The notes beneath the pieces were generated by a model. That model saw only the letters and a list, made by a program, of their open reading frames with translations, searched no databases and was not told where the DNA came from. Below, piece by piece: positions 8,171 to 15,936 of a DNA stretch of 45,590 bases; the stretch's first letter is position 1, and each line of letters opens with the position of its first letter. The DNA is from DASWJQ01 sp036397095 (GTDB taxonomy: Bacteria; Chloroflexota; Anaerolineae; Anaerolineales; E44-bin32). The DNA is taken from the NCBI GenBank assembly GCA_036397095.1, contig DASWJQ010000020.1, forward strand, positions 1 to 45,590, in the 5' to 3' direction. Both the position numbers and the translations under genes were made by a program.

Positions 8171-8698
8171 ATGAGCGAACTGACTGAATCCCGCATGCAA
8201 AAGGACGAGTTCTTCGGCGCCAGCCCGCACAGCCCGCTGACACCCGAACAGCTGGTGGGCTTCGACGGATTGAAGTACTTCGACGAGAACCCGGCCCTCG
8301 ATCTGGAGGTGCCGGTGACCAAGTACGAGCAGAAGGACCAGATCGAGATGCAGACCACAACCGGTGGCGTGCAAACCTACACCCGTCTTGGCCGCTTCCC
8401 ATTGGAAATCGACGGCGAACGGGCCGAACTCACAATTTTCCACAACCACAATGGCTACTTCCTGCCGTTCGTGGATGGTCTGGCCGGCAGCGAGACATAT
8501 CCGGCGGGTCGCTACCTCGAACCGGAAGCGTTGGGCGACGGCCGATTCCGTGTCAACTTCAACTACGCCTACAACCCGTACTGCGCTTACAACGAAAGCT
8601 GGTCGTGCCCGATCACACCTGCTGAAAACCGAATCCCGCTCCCGATCCGGGCCGGGGAACGGATCTTCCAGGACCCGGAGGGCCACGGCGGCGAATAG
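8171..8698 (+). CDS. DUF1684 domain protein
   Basis: 175 residues from ATG 8171, with GGAGG 4 nt upstream. The C-terminal half carries the family hallmark: FRVNFNYAYNPYCAYN followed by WSCPITPAENRIPLPIRAGE. Upstream, LGRFPLEIDGERAELTIF and the FLPF segment are also typical. DUF1684 proteins are widespread and uncharacterised. The conserved Asn, Tyr and two Cys residues suggest a binding or catalytic site, but nothing is proved. No signal peptide. It is followed by a separate promoter for the next pair, so it is probably monocistronic. Confidence 0.88.
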   Translation: MSELTESRMQKDEFFGASPHSPLTPEQLVGFDGLKYFDENPALDLEVPVTKYEQKDQIEMQTTTGGVQTYTRLGRFPLEIDGERAELTIFHNHNGYFLPFVDGLAGSETYPAGRYLEPEALGDGRFRVNFNYAYNPYCAYNESWSCPITPAENRIPLPIRAGERIFQDPEGHGGE

Positions 8699-8751
8699 AC
8701 AGCCGTCGGCAGCGACCCAGCCTGCGGTCAACGGACCGCCAGCAGTGGCGG

Positions 8752-8780
8752 TTGACTCATATTAGGCACCCATATATGAT
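8752..8780 (+). promoter_or_regulatory. Sigma-70-type promoter for a leaderless mRNA
   Basis: TTGACT (8752-8757), a 17-bp spacer and TATGAT (8775-8780). The GTG start of the next gene begins 8 nt after the -10, where transcription would start. No SD is present, which fits leaderless translation. Confidence 0.75.
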
Positions 8781-8788
8781 GCCTCGAC

Positions 8789-9169
8789 GTGCAGCCTGTA
8801 CCCAACCCCAACCCCCCTGGTGCCTTTGCCCATCCGATAGAGGCCGAGTTTGCTCGGCTGTTGGATTTCTATGGCATCCCCTGGCACTACGAGCCAACCA
8901 CCTTCCCGCTGGCGCTCGATGACTCCGGTCACATGCTTGAGGCGTTGACCCCAGATTTCTACCTGCCCAGTATTGATCTGTACGTCGAACTTACCACCAA
9001 GCAGCAAAGCTACATCACCGACAAGCATCGCAAGATTCGCCGAGCGCGGGCGCACTACCCCGAGCTGCGCCTGCGTCTATTAAACCGGCGCCAAATGCGG
9101 GGGCTGCTGCTGAAGTTCGGCCTCAATCCGTCCCAAGCCAGGCCGGTCAAGCGGGTACCGCGTGCTTGA
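8789..9169 (+). CDS. Small PD-(D/E)XK-nuclease-like protein
   Basis: 126 residues from a leaderless GTG at 8789. It reads HPIEAEFARLLDFYGIPWHYEP, then LTPDFYLP and YVELTTKQQSYITDKHRKIRRARAHYPELRLRLL. The order (acidic residue in a first helix, PDF, E-L-T, then a Lys/Arg-rich helix) matches the PD-(D/E)XK core found in Holliday-junction and restriction-like nucleases. The residue normally Lys in ExK is Thr here (ELT), so activity is uncertain. It overlaps the following phosphoribosyltransferase gene by 8 bp, implying coupled translation. I infer a nucleic-acid-related role, but the pairing with a purine enzyme is unexplained. Confidence 0.55.
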   Translation: MQPVPNPNPPGAFAHPIEAEFARLLDFYGIPWHYEPTTFPLALDDSGHMLEALTPDFYLPSIDLYVELTTKQQSYITDKHRKIRRARAHYPELRLRLLNRRQMRGLLLKFGLNPSQARPVKRVPRA

Positions 9170-9725
9170 CCTATCGATCGGCCCGCGGCCAGAGGCGACC
9201 GTTGCTGAGGTAGTTTTCAGCCGTCGGCAAATCGAGGCGCGCCTCACCGAGCTGGCCGCGGCGATCGTTAAAACCTACGCCGGGCAAGCCTTGGTGATCC
9301 TCGGGGTGCAGCCCGGCTCGGCCAGGTTCCAGGCCGACCTGCTGCCTCAGCTGTCCATCGACTACCGCTTGGACTCGATCGCGGTCAGCCGCTATCAACC
9401 GGCCGGCAGCGACACTCCGCCCGTCCACCTGCTGCGCGACCCGACACTGGATATTGAGGGCAAGCCCGTCCTGCTCCTGATGGATGTATTCGACACCGGC
9501 CTGACCTACCACTACTTGTGCCAGACGCTGATCCCCCGCTTCCCCGCCAGTCTCGACTTGTGTGCCCTGCTCACCCGTCCGGGGCGCCGCTTGGTCGATC
9601 TGCCGGCCCGCTTCACTGGCTTTACAGCCCCCGACGACCACCTGGTTGGCTATGGCCTGGCTTACGATGACCATTTCGCCGACCTGCCCGACATTCACCG
9701 GCTGGGGCTGGCGAAGCACTCCTAA
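9162..9725 (+). CDS. Hypoxanthine/guanine phosphoribosyltransferase-like protein
   Basis: 187 residues from a GTG at 9162, inside the end of the preceding gene. The PRPP-binding loop is VLLLMDVFDTGLTYHYL, equivalent to the family ED..DTG.T motif with the first Glu replaced by Met. The C-terminal VGYGLAYDDHFADLPDI matches the Hpt VGYGLDY...NLP.I signature closely. An early RQIEARLTELAAAI helix also fits. The likely reaction is purine base plus PRPP to nucleoside monophosphate in purine salvage. The altered acidic pair in the PRPP loop could change activity or indicate a regulatory paralogue. Confidence 0.75.
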   Translation: MLDLSIGPRPEATVAEVVFSRRQIEARLTELAAAIVKTYAGQALVILGVQPGSARFQADLLPQLSIDYRLDSIAVSRYQPAGSDTPPVHLLRDPTLDIEGKPVLLLMDVFDTGLTYHYLCQTLIPRFPASLDLCALLTRPGRRLVDLPARFTGFTAPDDHLVGYGLAYDDHFADLPDIHRLGLAKHS

Positions 9726-9776
9726 CCGAACTGACTCTGCGCTTCGACAGGCTCAGGGCGCCGTTCGTCTCCTTCC

Positions 9777-9812
9777 CTTAAACAAAGAACGCCAGCCTGT
9801 TGGCCGGCGTTC
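9777..9812 (-). terminator. Terminator of the minus-strand RNA transcript
   Basis: GAACGCCAGCC (9787-9797), loop TGTT, GGCCGGCGTTC (9802-9812), with one mismatched pair. In the minus direction it is followed by TTTGTTTAAG. Orientation fits the non-coding RNA upstream (9920-10184). Confidence 0.65.
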
Positions 9813-9838
9813 GTGCCTATCGGGTCCTGCTAAACAAT

Positions 9839-9866
9839 GGAGGGACGTTGCATACAACGTCCCTCC
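9839..9866. repeat. 28-bp palindrome, copy 2 (core AGGGACGTTG)
   Basis: GGAGGGACGTTGCA followed by its complement with one mismatch. It shares its core with the palindrome at 4132-4161. It lies inside the presumed 3' part of the minus-strand RNA transcript. Confidence 0.7.
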
Positions 9867-9919
9867 AAGTGTGGTTTCAATTGCAAACGTTACGCACAAT
9901 ATCCCCCACTTACAATGAT

Positions 9920-10184
9920 GCCAGGTGAGGTCCCAAGTAACTTACTCACGGTCCCTTTCCGGTCACCTACTTGCTGCAAACCCGAAGGTCACAGCCCCCT
10001 GGGCTGGCTCTCTCCCGACAAGGCGCTAGGGCGAGGTCGGGCATTTGCTGGCTTCCTCGGTCTCTTGCGAGACCTTTCCACCAACTCACGGCTTCTTGGT
10101 TAGAAGGGGCCGCTTGCCAACTTCGGTTTGTTTTCGGTGCCTTTCCCGGGACCGTTTCTGGGCTTCTAGGAACCCCACCCGGCC
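9920..10184 (-). ncRNA. Candidate structured non-coding RNA, family not recognised
   Basis: A 265-nt segment with no plausible coding frame. Its ends form a 15-bp helix: 10169-10183 pairs with 9920-9934 at every position if G-U pairs are allowed on the minus strand. Inside it ACGGTCCC (10148-10155) pairs with GGGACCGT (9948-9955). A hairpin GGTCTC-GCAA-GAGACC lies at 10059-10074 and has a GNRA loop only on the minus strand. An extended -10 (TGCTACAAT) stands just upstream and a terminator at 9777-9812 downstream, giving a transcript of about 400 nt. I compared it by eye with RNase P RNA, tmRNA, SRP RNA and 6S RNA and found none of their conserved cores. Structure and orientation are supported by sequence; function is unknown. 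Confidence 0.6.
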
Positions 10185-10189
10185 CAATC

Positions 10190-10198
10190 ATTGTAGCA
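10190..10198 (-). promoter_or_regulatory. Extended -10 promoter of the candidate RNA
   Basis: Minus strand TGCTACAAT, a TGN-extended -10. Transcription would start about 10184, at the GGGCC that opens the terminal helix. No good -35 is present, as is common for extended -10 promoters. Confidence 0.55.
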
Positions 10199-10225
10199 GG
10201 TCTGGCTGGGGCGTTCCACAACGCG

Positions 10226-10270
10226 GTCCTTAAAGATTCGGGCGGAGTCCTTAAAGAATGTCCTAAGAGA
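10226..10270. repeat. Direct repeats GTCCTTAAAGA upstream of the candidate RNA
   Basis: Exact copies at 10226-10236 and 10247-10257, 21 bp apart, and a variant GTCCTAAGAGA at 10260-10270 reaching into the 3' end of the neighbouring gene. They lie about 40-85 bp upstream of the presumed RNA start, an activator-like position. Confidence 0.5.
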
Positions 10271-11363
10271 CCGGCGGCAGGCTCTCTTCCGGGGGAATAA
10301 ACCGGTCGCGATAGCGGATCAAACCCAGCAGTGCCAGCAATTCCACACCCGCTTTCATAATGGTCGAAAACTGGTCGAAGTAGAAGACGAGCAAGTTGAC
10401 GGCGCCCAGCGCCAGCAAAAGGCCGAGTGTTCCCAGGCTAACGGCCAGGTTGCGGCGCCCGCTTGCCAGCAGCAAACCGCCTGCCAGCAGGATAAGGCCG
10501 ACCGTGGTCTGGAGCGCCAACTGGGCGGCAAACCAATTGAGTTGGCTGGCGCTAGCCAAGCGGCCGACGAGCACCAATTCCCCCAGCCGGCTGATGGCCC
10601 AGTTGGGGACGAGCACGATGACCGCAGCATACAGGGCCCACCCGCCGAGCGCCAGCAACACCCCTACCAACGCCGCCCGAGTCCGCCACTCAGTCAGATA
10701 GTCCTGTTCGATCTGCAACCAGCGGGCCATCCACCTGTCGAACGCATCGGGACGAACCTCAACCAATTCCAGCTCTTCTCGGCGCAGGAAGGTTTGCAGC
10801 TGCGACCCTAACTGCGCCAGGTTCGGGTGACGTGCCTGACCGGCGACGAACTCGAGGCGCGCGACCAACGCTTTGCGCTCCTGCGGATCAAGATCGTGGT
10901 CGAGCAGCTCCTGCATTCCCTCGAGCGCCGCGTACAGCTCAGCCCGTACCGAGCGCATCGGCTGGCGCCGGATGCGCAAATAGATAATGACCGTCACCAG
11001 AAAGAAAGCGTAAATAATCGGCGCCGCCGCCGGGTAGAAGTAGTCATTGGTCTGCGTGATGAACTTGCCGACCTCGTCGATGAACAGACCAACCCCAACC
11101 CCAGCCAGCACGGACCCCAGGCGGTAGACCCAGCGGTTGGCGTAGACCAGTGGCAGCAATGCCGCCACAAACAGCAGCAGGCCGCCCCACAGCACATGGG
11201 CAATGTGCAGCTCGCCACCGCCCAACTGTGGGTAGCCCGTCAACTCGAGGAACAAGCGGGTAGCGGCCACCGACACCGCGAAACTGAGCAACGTCAACAG
11301 CAGGTAGCGGTCGGCGCCTTCGCGCCGAACCCGGGCCCGGATCTGGTTGATCACGTGTTTCAT
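10263..11363 (-). CDS. Multi-pass membrane protein of unknown function
   Basis: 366 residues starting MKHVINQIRARVRREGADR. I choose ATG 11363 because it overlaps the preceding stop as ATGA. Around eight hydrophobic helices are visible. The first half carries GGGELHIAHVLWGGLLLF and GVGVGLFIDEVGKFITQTNDYFYPAAAP, a pattern seen in uncharacterised membrane proteins of several phyla. A charged soluble stretch of about 110 residues (RSVRAELYAALEGMQELLDHDLDPQERK...) separates the two membrane halves. No enzyme motif was recognised. It forms a two-gene operon with the lipoprotein upstream. Confidence 0.75.
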   Translation of the reverse strand: MKHVINQIRARVRREGADRYLLLTLLSFAVSVAATRLFLELTGYPQLGGGELHIAHVLWGGLLLFVAALLPLVYANRWVYRLGSVLAGVGVGLFIDEVGKFITQTNDYFYPAAAPIIYAFFLVTVIIYLRIRRQPMRSVRAELYAALEGMQELLDHDLDPQERKALVARLEFVAGQARHPNLAQLGSQLQTFLRREELELVEVRPDAFDRWMARWLQIEQDYLTEWRTRAALVGVLLALGGWALYAAVIVLVPNWAISRLGELVLVGRLASASQLNWFAAQLALQTTVGLILLAGGLLLASGRRNLAVSLGTLGLLLALGAVNLLVFYFDQFSTIMKAGVELLALLGLIRYRDRFIPPEESLPPVS

Positions 11364-12115
11364 GCAGCCCCGCCTGTGCGCCGGTGGGCCCAGGGCGCGG
11401 CCGGCCGACGCCCCTCCACCTCGGCAAAGCGCAAGCGGCCGCCCACCCAATCGGTATGCACCGTCAAGCGCTCTAAACCGATCTGCAATTCGATGCGCCA
11501 GCCATCGAGCGGACCGCCGCTGCAGGTCTGGCCGGCGGGCGGCAGACCCAGACAGTCATCCAGCCATGGCTGCTCGGCAAAGGCCAGCACCTCGACCTGC
11601 GCCGGCGTGACCCCCAGCCGCTCGGCGGCCTGGACAATGGCGACGGCGACCGCCGGCGGGTAGGGCTCGTCCTGGGCCGGCGGAGATGGCACCAGGGGAT
11701 CCCCGAGCAGGCCGCTTAACAACAGGATGGTGCCGCCATCATCACCGGCATAGATTACGAGCAGGCCAGGTTGGCGCCAGGCACGCTCGCCCGGCCCCAG
11801 GCCGAGCAGGGTTGGCTGGATCTGGTGGATCACCGGATAGACGGCGACGCGCTCATCGGCGAGACGCAGCACCTGGCCGGCCCGAGTGCCAGGCAGCGCC
11901 GGCAACTGTTCGCCGGTCGCCACCTCAACGCCTGCCCGCTGCAGACCAGCAATCAACGACTGGGGACTATCCAACACGGCCAGCGTCGCTGGTCCAGGAT
12001 CTACCAGGGGTTGCGGTGTGCAACTCAAGAGCGCGGCGCAGATGCTTGCCAAGGCGGGCAAGTGCCGCCAGTTCGGCCGACGACCCCATGTCTTCTTACG
12101 CAGCGGATCGAACAT
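11360..12115 (-). CDS. Predicted lipoprotein of unknown function
   Basis: 251 residues from ATG 12115. A basic start (MFDPLRKKTWGRR) leads to a hydrophobic stretch and a lipobox-like ALLSC at about residue 32, so export and lipidation are likely. The C-terminal half contains PWLDDCLGLPPAGQTCSGGPLDGWRI and then VHTDW. A similar two-Cys plus YR/HTD arrangement occurs in small exported proteins of cyanobacteria and Chloroflexota with no known function. Its stop overlaps the start of the membrane protein downstream (ATGA), so the two are probably translated together. Confidence 0.7.
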   Translation of the reverse strand: MFDPLRKKTWGRRPNWRHLPALASICAALLSCTPQPLVDPGPATLAVLDSPQSLIAGLQRAGVEVATGEQLPALPGTRAGQVLRLADERVAVYPVIHQIQPTLLGLGPGERAWRQPGLLVIYAGDDGGTILLLSGLLGDPLVPSPPAQDEPYPPAVAVAIVQAAERLGVTPAQVEVLAFAEQPWLDDCLGLPPAGQTCSGGPLDGWRIELQIGLERLTVHTDWVGGRLRFAEVEGRRPAAPWAHRRTGGAA

Positions 12116-12253
12116 GGTTTGAGTCTACATCAGCGGGCGCGGCTGCTCGCAAGGAGGGCATTGGCCTAGTTCGGCGCGCGCGAACTGCCAGACGGGAGCC
12201 TGTGCTGGGTGCGCCAACCTGTCAATCCAGCGCAACCATGCCGGCAGGAAGTG

Positions 12254-15106
12254 TTAGGAGGCTACCGCTTCGGCCTGCGGCCGCCCTCTTTCCTCGAGCT
12301 TGTTGAGCACCCACTTGGTCAACTCTTGGGCGAGGGCTGGGATCAGGAGAAGCGGCAAAATGATTTCCCAGTGCGCCAGGGTGAGCTCCGCCGTGTCAAA
12401 GATCGGCTCGAGCAGCGGCACGTAGATGACGGCCAGCAGCAGCACGACCGATGAGAGCACTGCATACAGCATGTACTTGTTGGTGAAGAACCCGAGACGG
12501 TGGAGCAGGTAGCGCTCAGATCGGGCGGTGAAAGCGCGCAGTAGTTCCGAGAACGACAGCGTCGCAAAGGCCATCGTTTCGGCCAACTGCTGCTGACCCG
12601 GATAGAGCTGTCGCGCCAGGAAGTAAGCCGTCAATGTCACCCCGGCAATCGCTAGTGTTTGCACGGCGATTCCGATCTGCATGCGCCGGTAGATAATCGG
12701 CTCCTGCGGAGGGCGCGGCGGCTGGTCCATCGTGTCGGGGTCGCCTTTCTCCATCCCCAGGGCCAGCGCCGGGGCGCCGTCGGTAATCAAGTTGAGCCAC
12801 AGCAATTGGATGGGCGTCAATGGGGAGGGCGCGCCAAGCAGAATGGCAACGAGGATCGTGACAATCTCGGCCAAATTGCACGACAGCAAGTAGAAGACGA
12901 ACTTGCGGATGTTGGAGTAGATGACACGGCCTTGTTCGACGGCCGCCACGATACTGACGTAGTTGTCGTCGGTCAGCACCATGTCGGCGGTTTCCTTGGC
13001 CACGTCCGTGCCGGTGATACCCATGGCCACCCCGATGTCGGCGCGTTTGAGGGCCGGGGCGTCATTGACGCCGTCCCCGGTCATGGCTACCACCTCGTCG
13101 CCCCGCTTGAGGGCTTCGACGATCCGCACTTTGTGTTCCGGTGAAACCCGGGCGAAGACATCGGTGTTGATGACAACCTGGGCCAACTGCTCGTCGTCGT
13201 AGCCATCCAAATCCCGCCCGGTCGCCACCTGGTGTCCTTCGGCCAGCAGCCCAATGCGTTCGGCGATGGCGCGTGCCGTGTCCGGATAATCACCGGTGAT
13301 CATCAAGGTACGGATGCCGGCGTTGCGGGCACGGGCGATGGCACCGCTCACCTCCGGCCGGGGCGGGTCGATCATGCCGATCAGGCCAACAAAGGTTAAT
13401 TCGCGCTCGACCTGATCGAGGGCCTCGCCGTCGGGCACGTCCTGTTCCAGCCGGTAGGCCACAGCCAGGACACGCAGCGCCTGCTGAGCCATGGCCTCGT
13501 TGGCCTGCAAGATTCGCTGGCGCCGCTCTTCGGTCAGTTCGACGACACCGTCATCGATCGTCTGGACGTTGACACACAAGTCGAGCACCACATCCGGCGC
13601 ACCCTTGACGGCCGCCACTTCCCAGCCGCGGCGGCTGTCATCGTAGAACGGGCTGGGATCGGCCGGATCGGGGGACTCAATCCGGTGGACAGTGGTCATG
13701 CGTTTGCGCGTCGAATCGAAGGGGATTTCGTCGACCCGCGGATAACTCTGCTCGAGCGTGTTGCGCCAGGCACCAGCCTTGGCCGCCGCTACGATCAGTG
13801 CCGCTTCCGTCGGATCACCGACCGGTCGATAGCGTTCGCGCTCGTCCAGGGCCCCTGCTTCTTCCTCGAGCACGGCATCGTTGTCGAGCGCCGCCACCCA
13901 CAGGGCCGTCGTCAGCGCCGGGTAGTCCGCCAGATTGATCTTTTGGCCATCAACCTGAAAGTCGCCGCGCGGTGCGGTCGAGGAGCCCGTTACGTCAAAC
14001 TGCTGACCGTCAACCCAGACGTGGGTAACCGTCATCTGGTTCTGGGTCAGCGTTCCCGTCTTGTCCGAGCAAATGATTGTGGTTGAACCCAATGTTTCCA
14101 CCGACGACAGCCGCCGGATCAGGGCATTGCGCTTGATCATCTCGCGCATGCCAAGCGCCAGCGTGATCGTGACGACAGCCGGCAGCCCCTCGGGCACAGC
14201 CGCCACCGCCAGGCTGACGGCCACCAGGAACATTTCAATCAGTTCAAATCCCCGCAGCCAACCTAGCACGAAGACGAGGCCACAGACCGCCAGCGCACCC
14301 CAGCCCAACGTCTTGCCCAGGTCATCCAGCCGGCGCTGTAGTGGCGTCTCTTCGAGTTCTATCGACTGCAGCATGCTGGCGATCATGCCGATTTGGGTGC
14401 GCATGCCGGTCGCCACGACACCCCCGCGGCCGCGGCCGTGGGCGACCATCGTGCCGGAGAACGCGGTGTTGCGCCGGTCTCCGAGCGGCACATCCTGCGT
14501 CAGCACCACGTTGGCGTCCTTCTCGACCGGGAGCGATTCGCCCGTAAGCGCAGCTTCTTCAACACGAAGATTGACGGTTTCGAACAGGCGAAGGTCGGCC
14601 GGTACGTAGTGGCCGGCCTCGAGCAGCACGACGTCACCCGGGACAAGCTCGCGCGACGGCACACTGCGCCGGTGCCCATCGCGCAGCACAGTGGCTTCGG
14701 GTGACGCCATCCGTTGGAGGGCGGCCAGGGCTTGCTCGGCGCGCTGCTCCTGAACCACGCCCAAGATGGCGTTGAGCACGACGATTGCCATGATGGCGAC
14801 GGCTTCGATATAGTCACCCAGCAGCGCCGACAGACCAGCCGCTACCAGCAGCACTATTACGATGAAGTTATTGAATTGGCCCAGCACCATGCGCCAGAAA
14901 CTGGGCCGCGGCGCTTCGTCTAGTTCATTGGGCCCGTACTTCTCGAGACGAGCTTGGGCCTCGGCCGCGCTCAGGCCGGTCTCCGGGGAGGTGGCCAGCG
15001 ACGACTCGACCTCGCTGGCCTCGCGTGCGTGCCAGTCTGGTTGGTCGGTCGCCTCCTGAGAGTGCGCTTGCAGGCTGTCCGTAACGTCAGCGGGGCGGCT
15101 TTCCAA
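12254..15106 (-). CDS. Calcium-transporting P-type ATPase (P2A)
   Basis: 950 residues from a TTG start with AGGAGG 4 nt upstream. It exports or sequesters Ca2+ at the cost of ATP. Motifs in order: TGES (actuator), PEGLPA in M4, SDKTGTLT with the phosphorylated Asp (about residue 350), MTGDGVNDAPALKRADIG (hinge). Ca2+-site residues match the SERCA pattern: Glu in PEGLP, CNLAEI in M5, NLITDGAPALALG in M6 and FSELLRAF in M8. The N-terminal 60 residues contain the usual cation-ATPase N domain (GLSAAEAQARLEKYGPNEL) after a hydrophilic extension. It has its own promoter and stands apart from its neighbours. Confidence 0.93.
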   Translation of the reverse strand: MESRPADVTDSLQAHSQEATDQPDWHAREASEVESSLATSPETGLSAAEAQARLEKYGPNELDEAPRPSFWRMVLGQFNNFIVIVLLVAAGLSALLGDYIEAVAIMAIVVLNAILGVVQEQRAEQALAALQRMASPEATVLRDGHRRSVPSRELVPGDVVLLEAGHYVPADLRLFETVNLRVEEAALTGESLPVEKDANVVLTQDVPLGDRRNTAFSGTMVAHGRGRGGVVATGMRTQIGMIASMLQSIELEETPLQRRLDDLGKTLGWGALAVCGLVFVLGWLRGFELIEMFLVAVSLAVAAVPEGLPAVVTITLALGMREMIKRNALIRRLSSVETLGSTTIICSDKTGTLTQNQMTVTHVWVDGQQFDVTGSSTAPRGDFQVDGQKINLADYPALTTALWVAALDNDAVLEEEAGALDERERYRPVGDPTEAALIVAAAKAGAWRNTLEQSYPRVDEIPFDSTRKRMTTVHRIESPDPADPSPFYDDSRRGWEVAAVKGAPDVVLDLCVNVQTIDDGVVELTEERRQRILQANEAMAQQALRVLAVAYRLEQDVPDGEALDQVERELTFVGLIGMIDPPRPEVSGAIARARNAGIRTLMITGDYPDTARAIAERIGLLAEGHQVATGRDLDGYDDEQLAQVVINTDVFARVSPEHKVRIVEALKRGDEVVAMTGDGVNDAPALKRADIGVAMGITGTDVAKETADMVLTDDNYVSIVAAVEQGRVIYSNIRKFVFYLLSCNLAEIVTILVAILLGAPSPLTPIQLLWLNLITDGAPALALGMEKGDPDTMDQPPRPPQEPIIYRRMQIGIAVQTLAIAGVTLTAYFLARQLYPGQQQLAETMAFATLSFSELLRAFTARSERYLLHRLGFFTNKYMLYAVLSSVVLLLAVIYVPLLEPIFDTAELTLAHWEIILPLLLIPALAQELTKWVLNKLEERGRPQAEAVAS

Positions 15107-15152
15107 GTGTCCTCCTGGCCATCAAATGTGGGCTTTCGTGGGGAGCGGCGAG

Positions 15153-15161
15153 ATTATAACA
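15153..15161 (-). promoter_or_regulatory. Extended -10 promoter of the P-type ATPase gene
   Basis: Minus strand TGTTATAAT, a consensus TATAAT with TGN extension, about 47 nt before the TTG start. No matching -35 was found. Confidence 0.55.
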
Positions 15162-15387
15162 TCGCGAATTGCGGACCTTAGCTGACGGCTGGCTGATAAC
15201 CGCCAAGACCCAAAGAACACCAAGGGGGGTGGATGGATCACAAAGGGTGGTCTCGTCGCACAGGCGCCTGCCCCTTGTGCCCTCCATTCCCTACCTATGC
15301 GTCTTTGGCGCCTCCTTGGCTCTCAACCCGCACCGACGGGCTCCAGCTCCAACATCGGCTCCAGATGGACGAGCGGGTGACGTGTGA

Positions 15388-15588
15388 TCAGGAAATATGG
15401 CACACATGTTGCTCGGCCTGCCGGCCCAGTTCGATGGGCACGCCCAGGTCGTTTATCAGGAGCACAAAGCTGTTGAGGATTTCGGCGACTCCCCCACCGT
15501 TGTTGGTGGCGTTGACGTGGGCTACCCGCGCCGATCCCAGTTGACCCGCCAACTGTTGGATCCGATCAACCTGTTCGGGGTTGATCAC
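15388..15588 (-). pseudogene. N-terminal remnant of a TreT-type glycosyltransferase
   Basis: 66 residues from a GTG at 15588: QQLAGQLGSARVAHVNAT, then GGGVAEILNSFVLLINDLGVPIE, then an unrelated tail and a stop. The middle matches the start of trehalose synthase/phosphorylase-like GT4 enzymes (V.HVN.T..GGGVAE.L.S..PL...LG). Those enzymes are about 400 residues, so only the first sixth survives. Downstream minus-strand DNA (15170-15387) shows no continuation in any frame. It is most likely a decayed gene; a functional short peptide seems unlikely. Confidence 0.6.
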
Positions 15589-15936
15589 AGCTTACTCGTC
15601 CGTCAAGCGGCGCAAGTTGCGGGCGACCAGTTTGTCATGGACGCCATTGGCCTTCATGCATGGAGGCGGCTTTCTCTCAAATTGTCGTGGAATGCAGTGG
15701 CCGATTCCGCTGGCCGGTCGGCCAGAGACGCTTCGCCGCCTGGCGCCGAAACCTGGGGCCAAGGTCGCTTGGAGATCATGGTTGGCTTCGCGACGCCGGG
15801 ACGTGCGCTGCCTCGGACCGATCACAAGCGGGCGGAGGGCCGGCAGCAGGGACGCTCGCCCACCGGCGACCAGTCTACGGCAGCTTATCCGGACTAGGAA
15901 ACGAGTAGCGGGGGGCGCCAGCGATCAGAGCTGAGG
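15589..15936. other. 348-bp stretch with no recognised gene
   Basis: Between the phoU stop and the glycosyltransferase remnant. Open frames cross it on both strands but none resembles a known protein, and codon use is not convincing. No terminator was seen for phoU. Confidence 0.4.

Noticed and set aside
9920..10184. RNase P RNA, tmRNA, SRP RNA or 6S RNA
   Set aside because: None of their conserved cores (such as GAGGAAAGTCC and ACAGAA..CGGCTTA of RNase P, or the tRNA-like ends of tmRNA) could be found. Remote variants cannot be excluded without a covariance search.
15592..15825. 77-codon minus-strand frame upstream of the glycosyltransferase remnant
   Set aside because: No similarity recognised and no SD.
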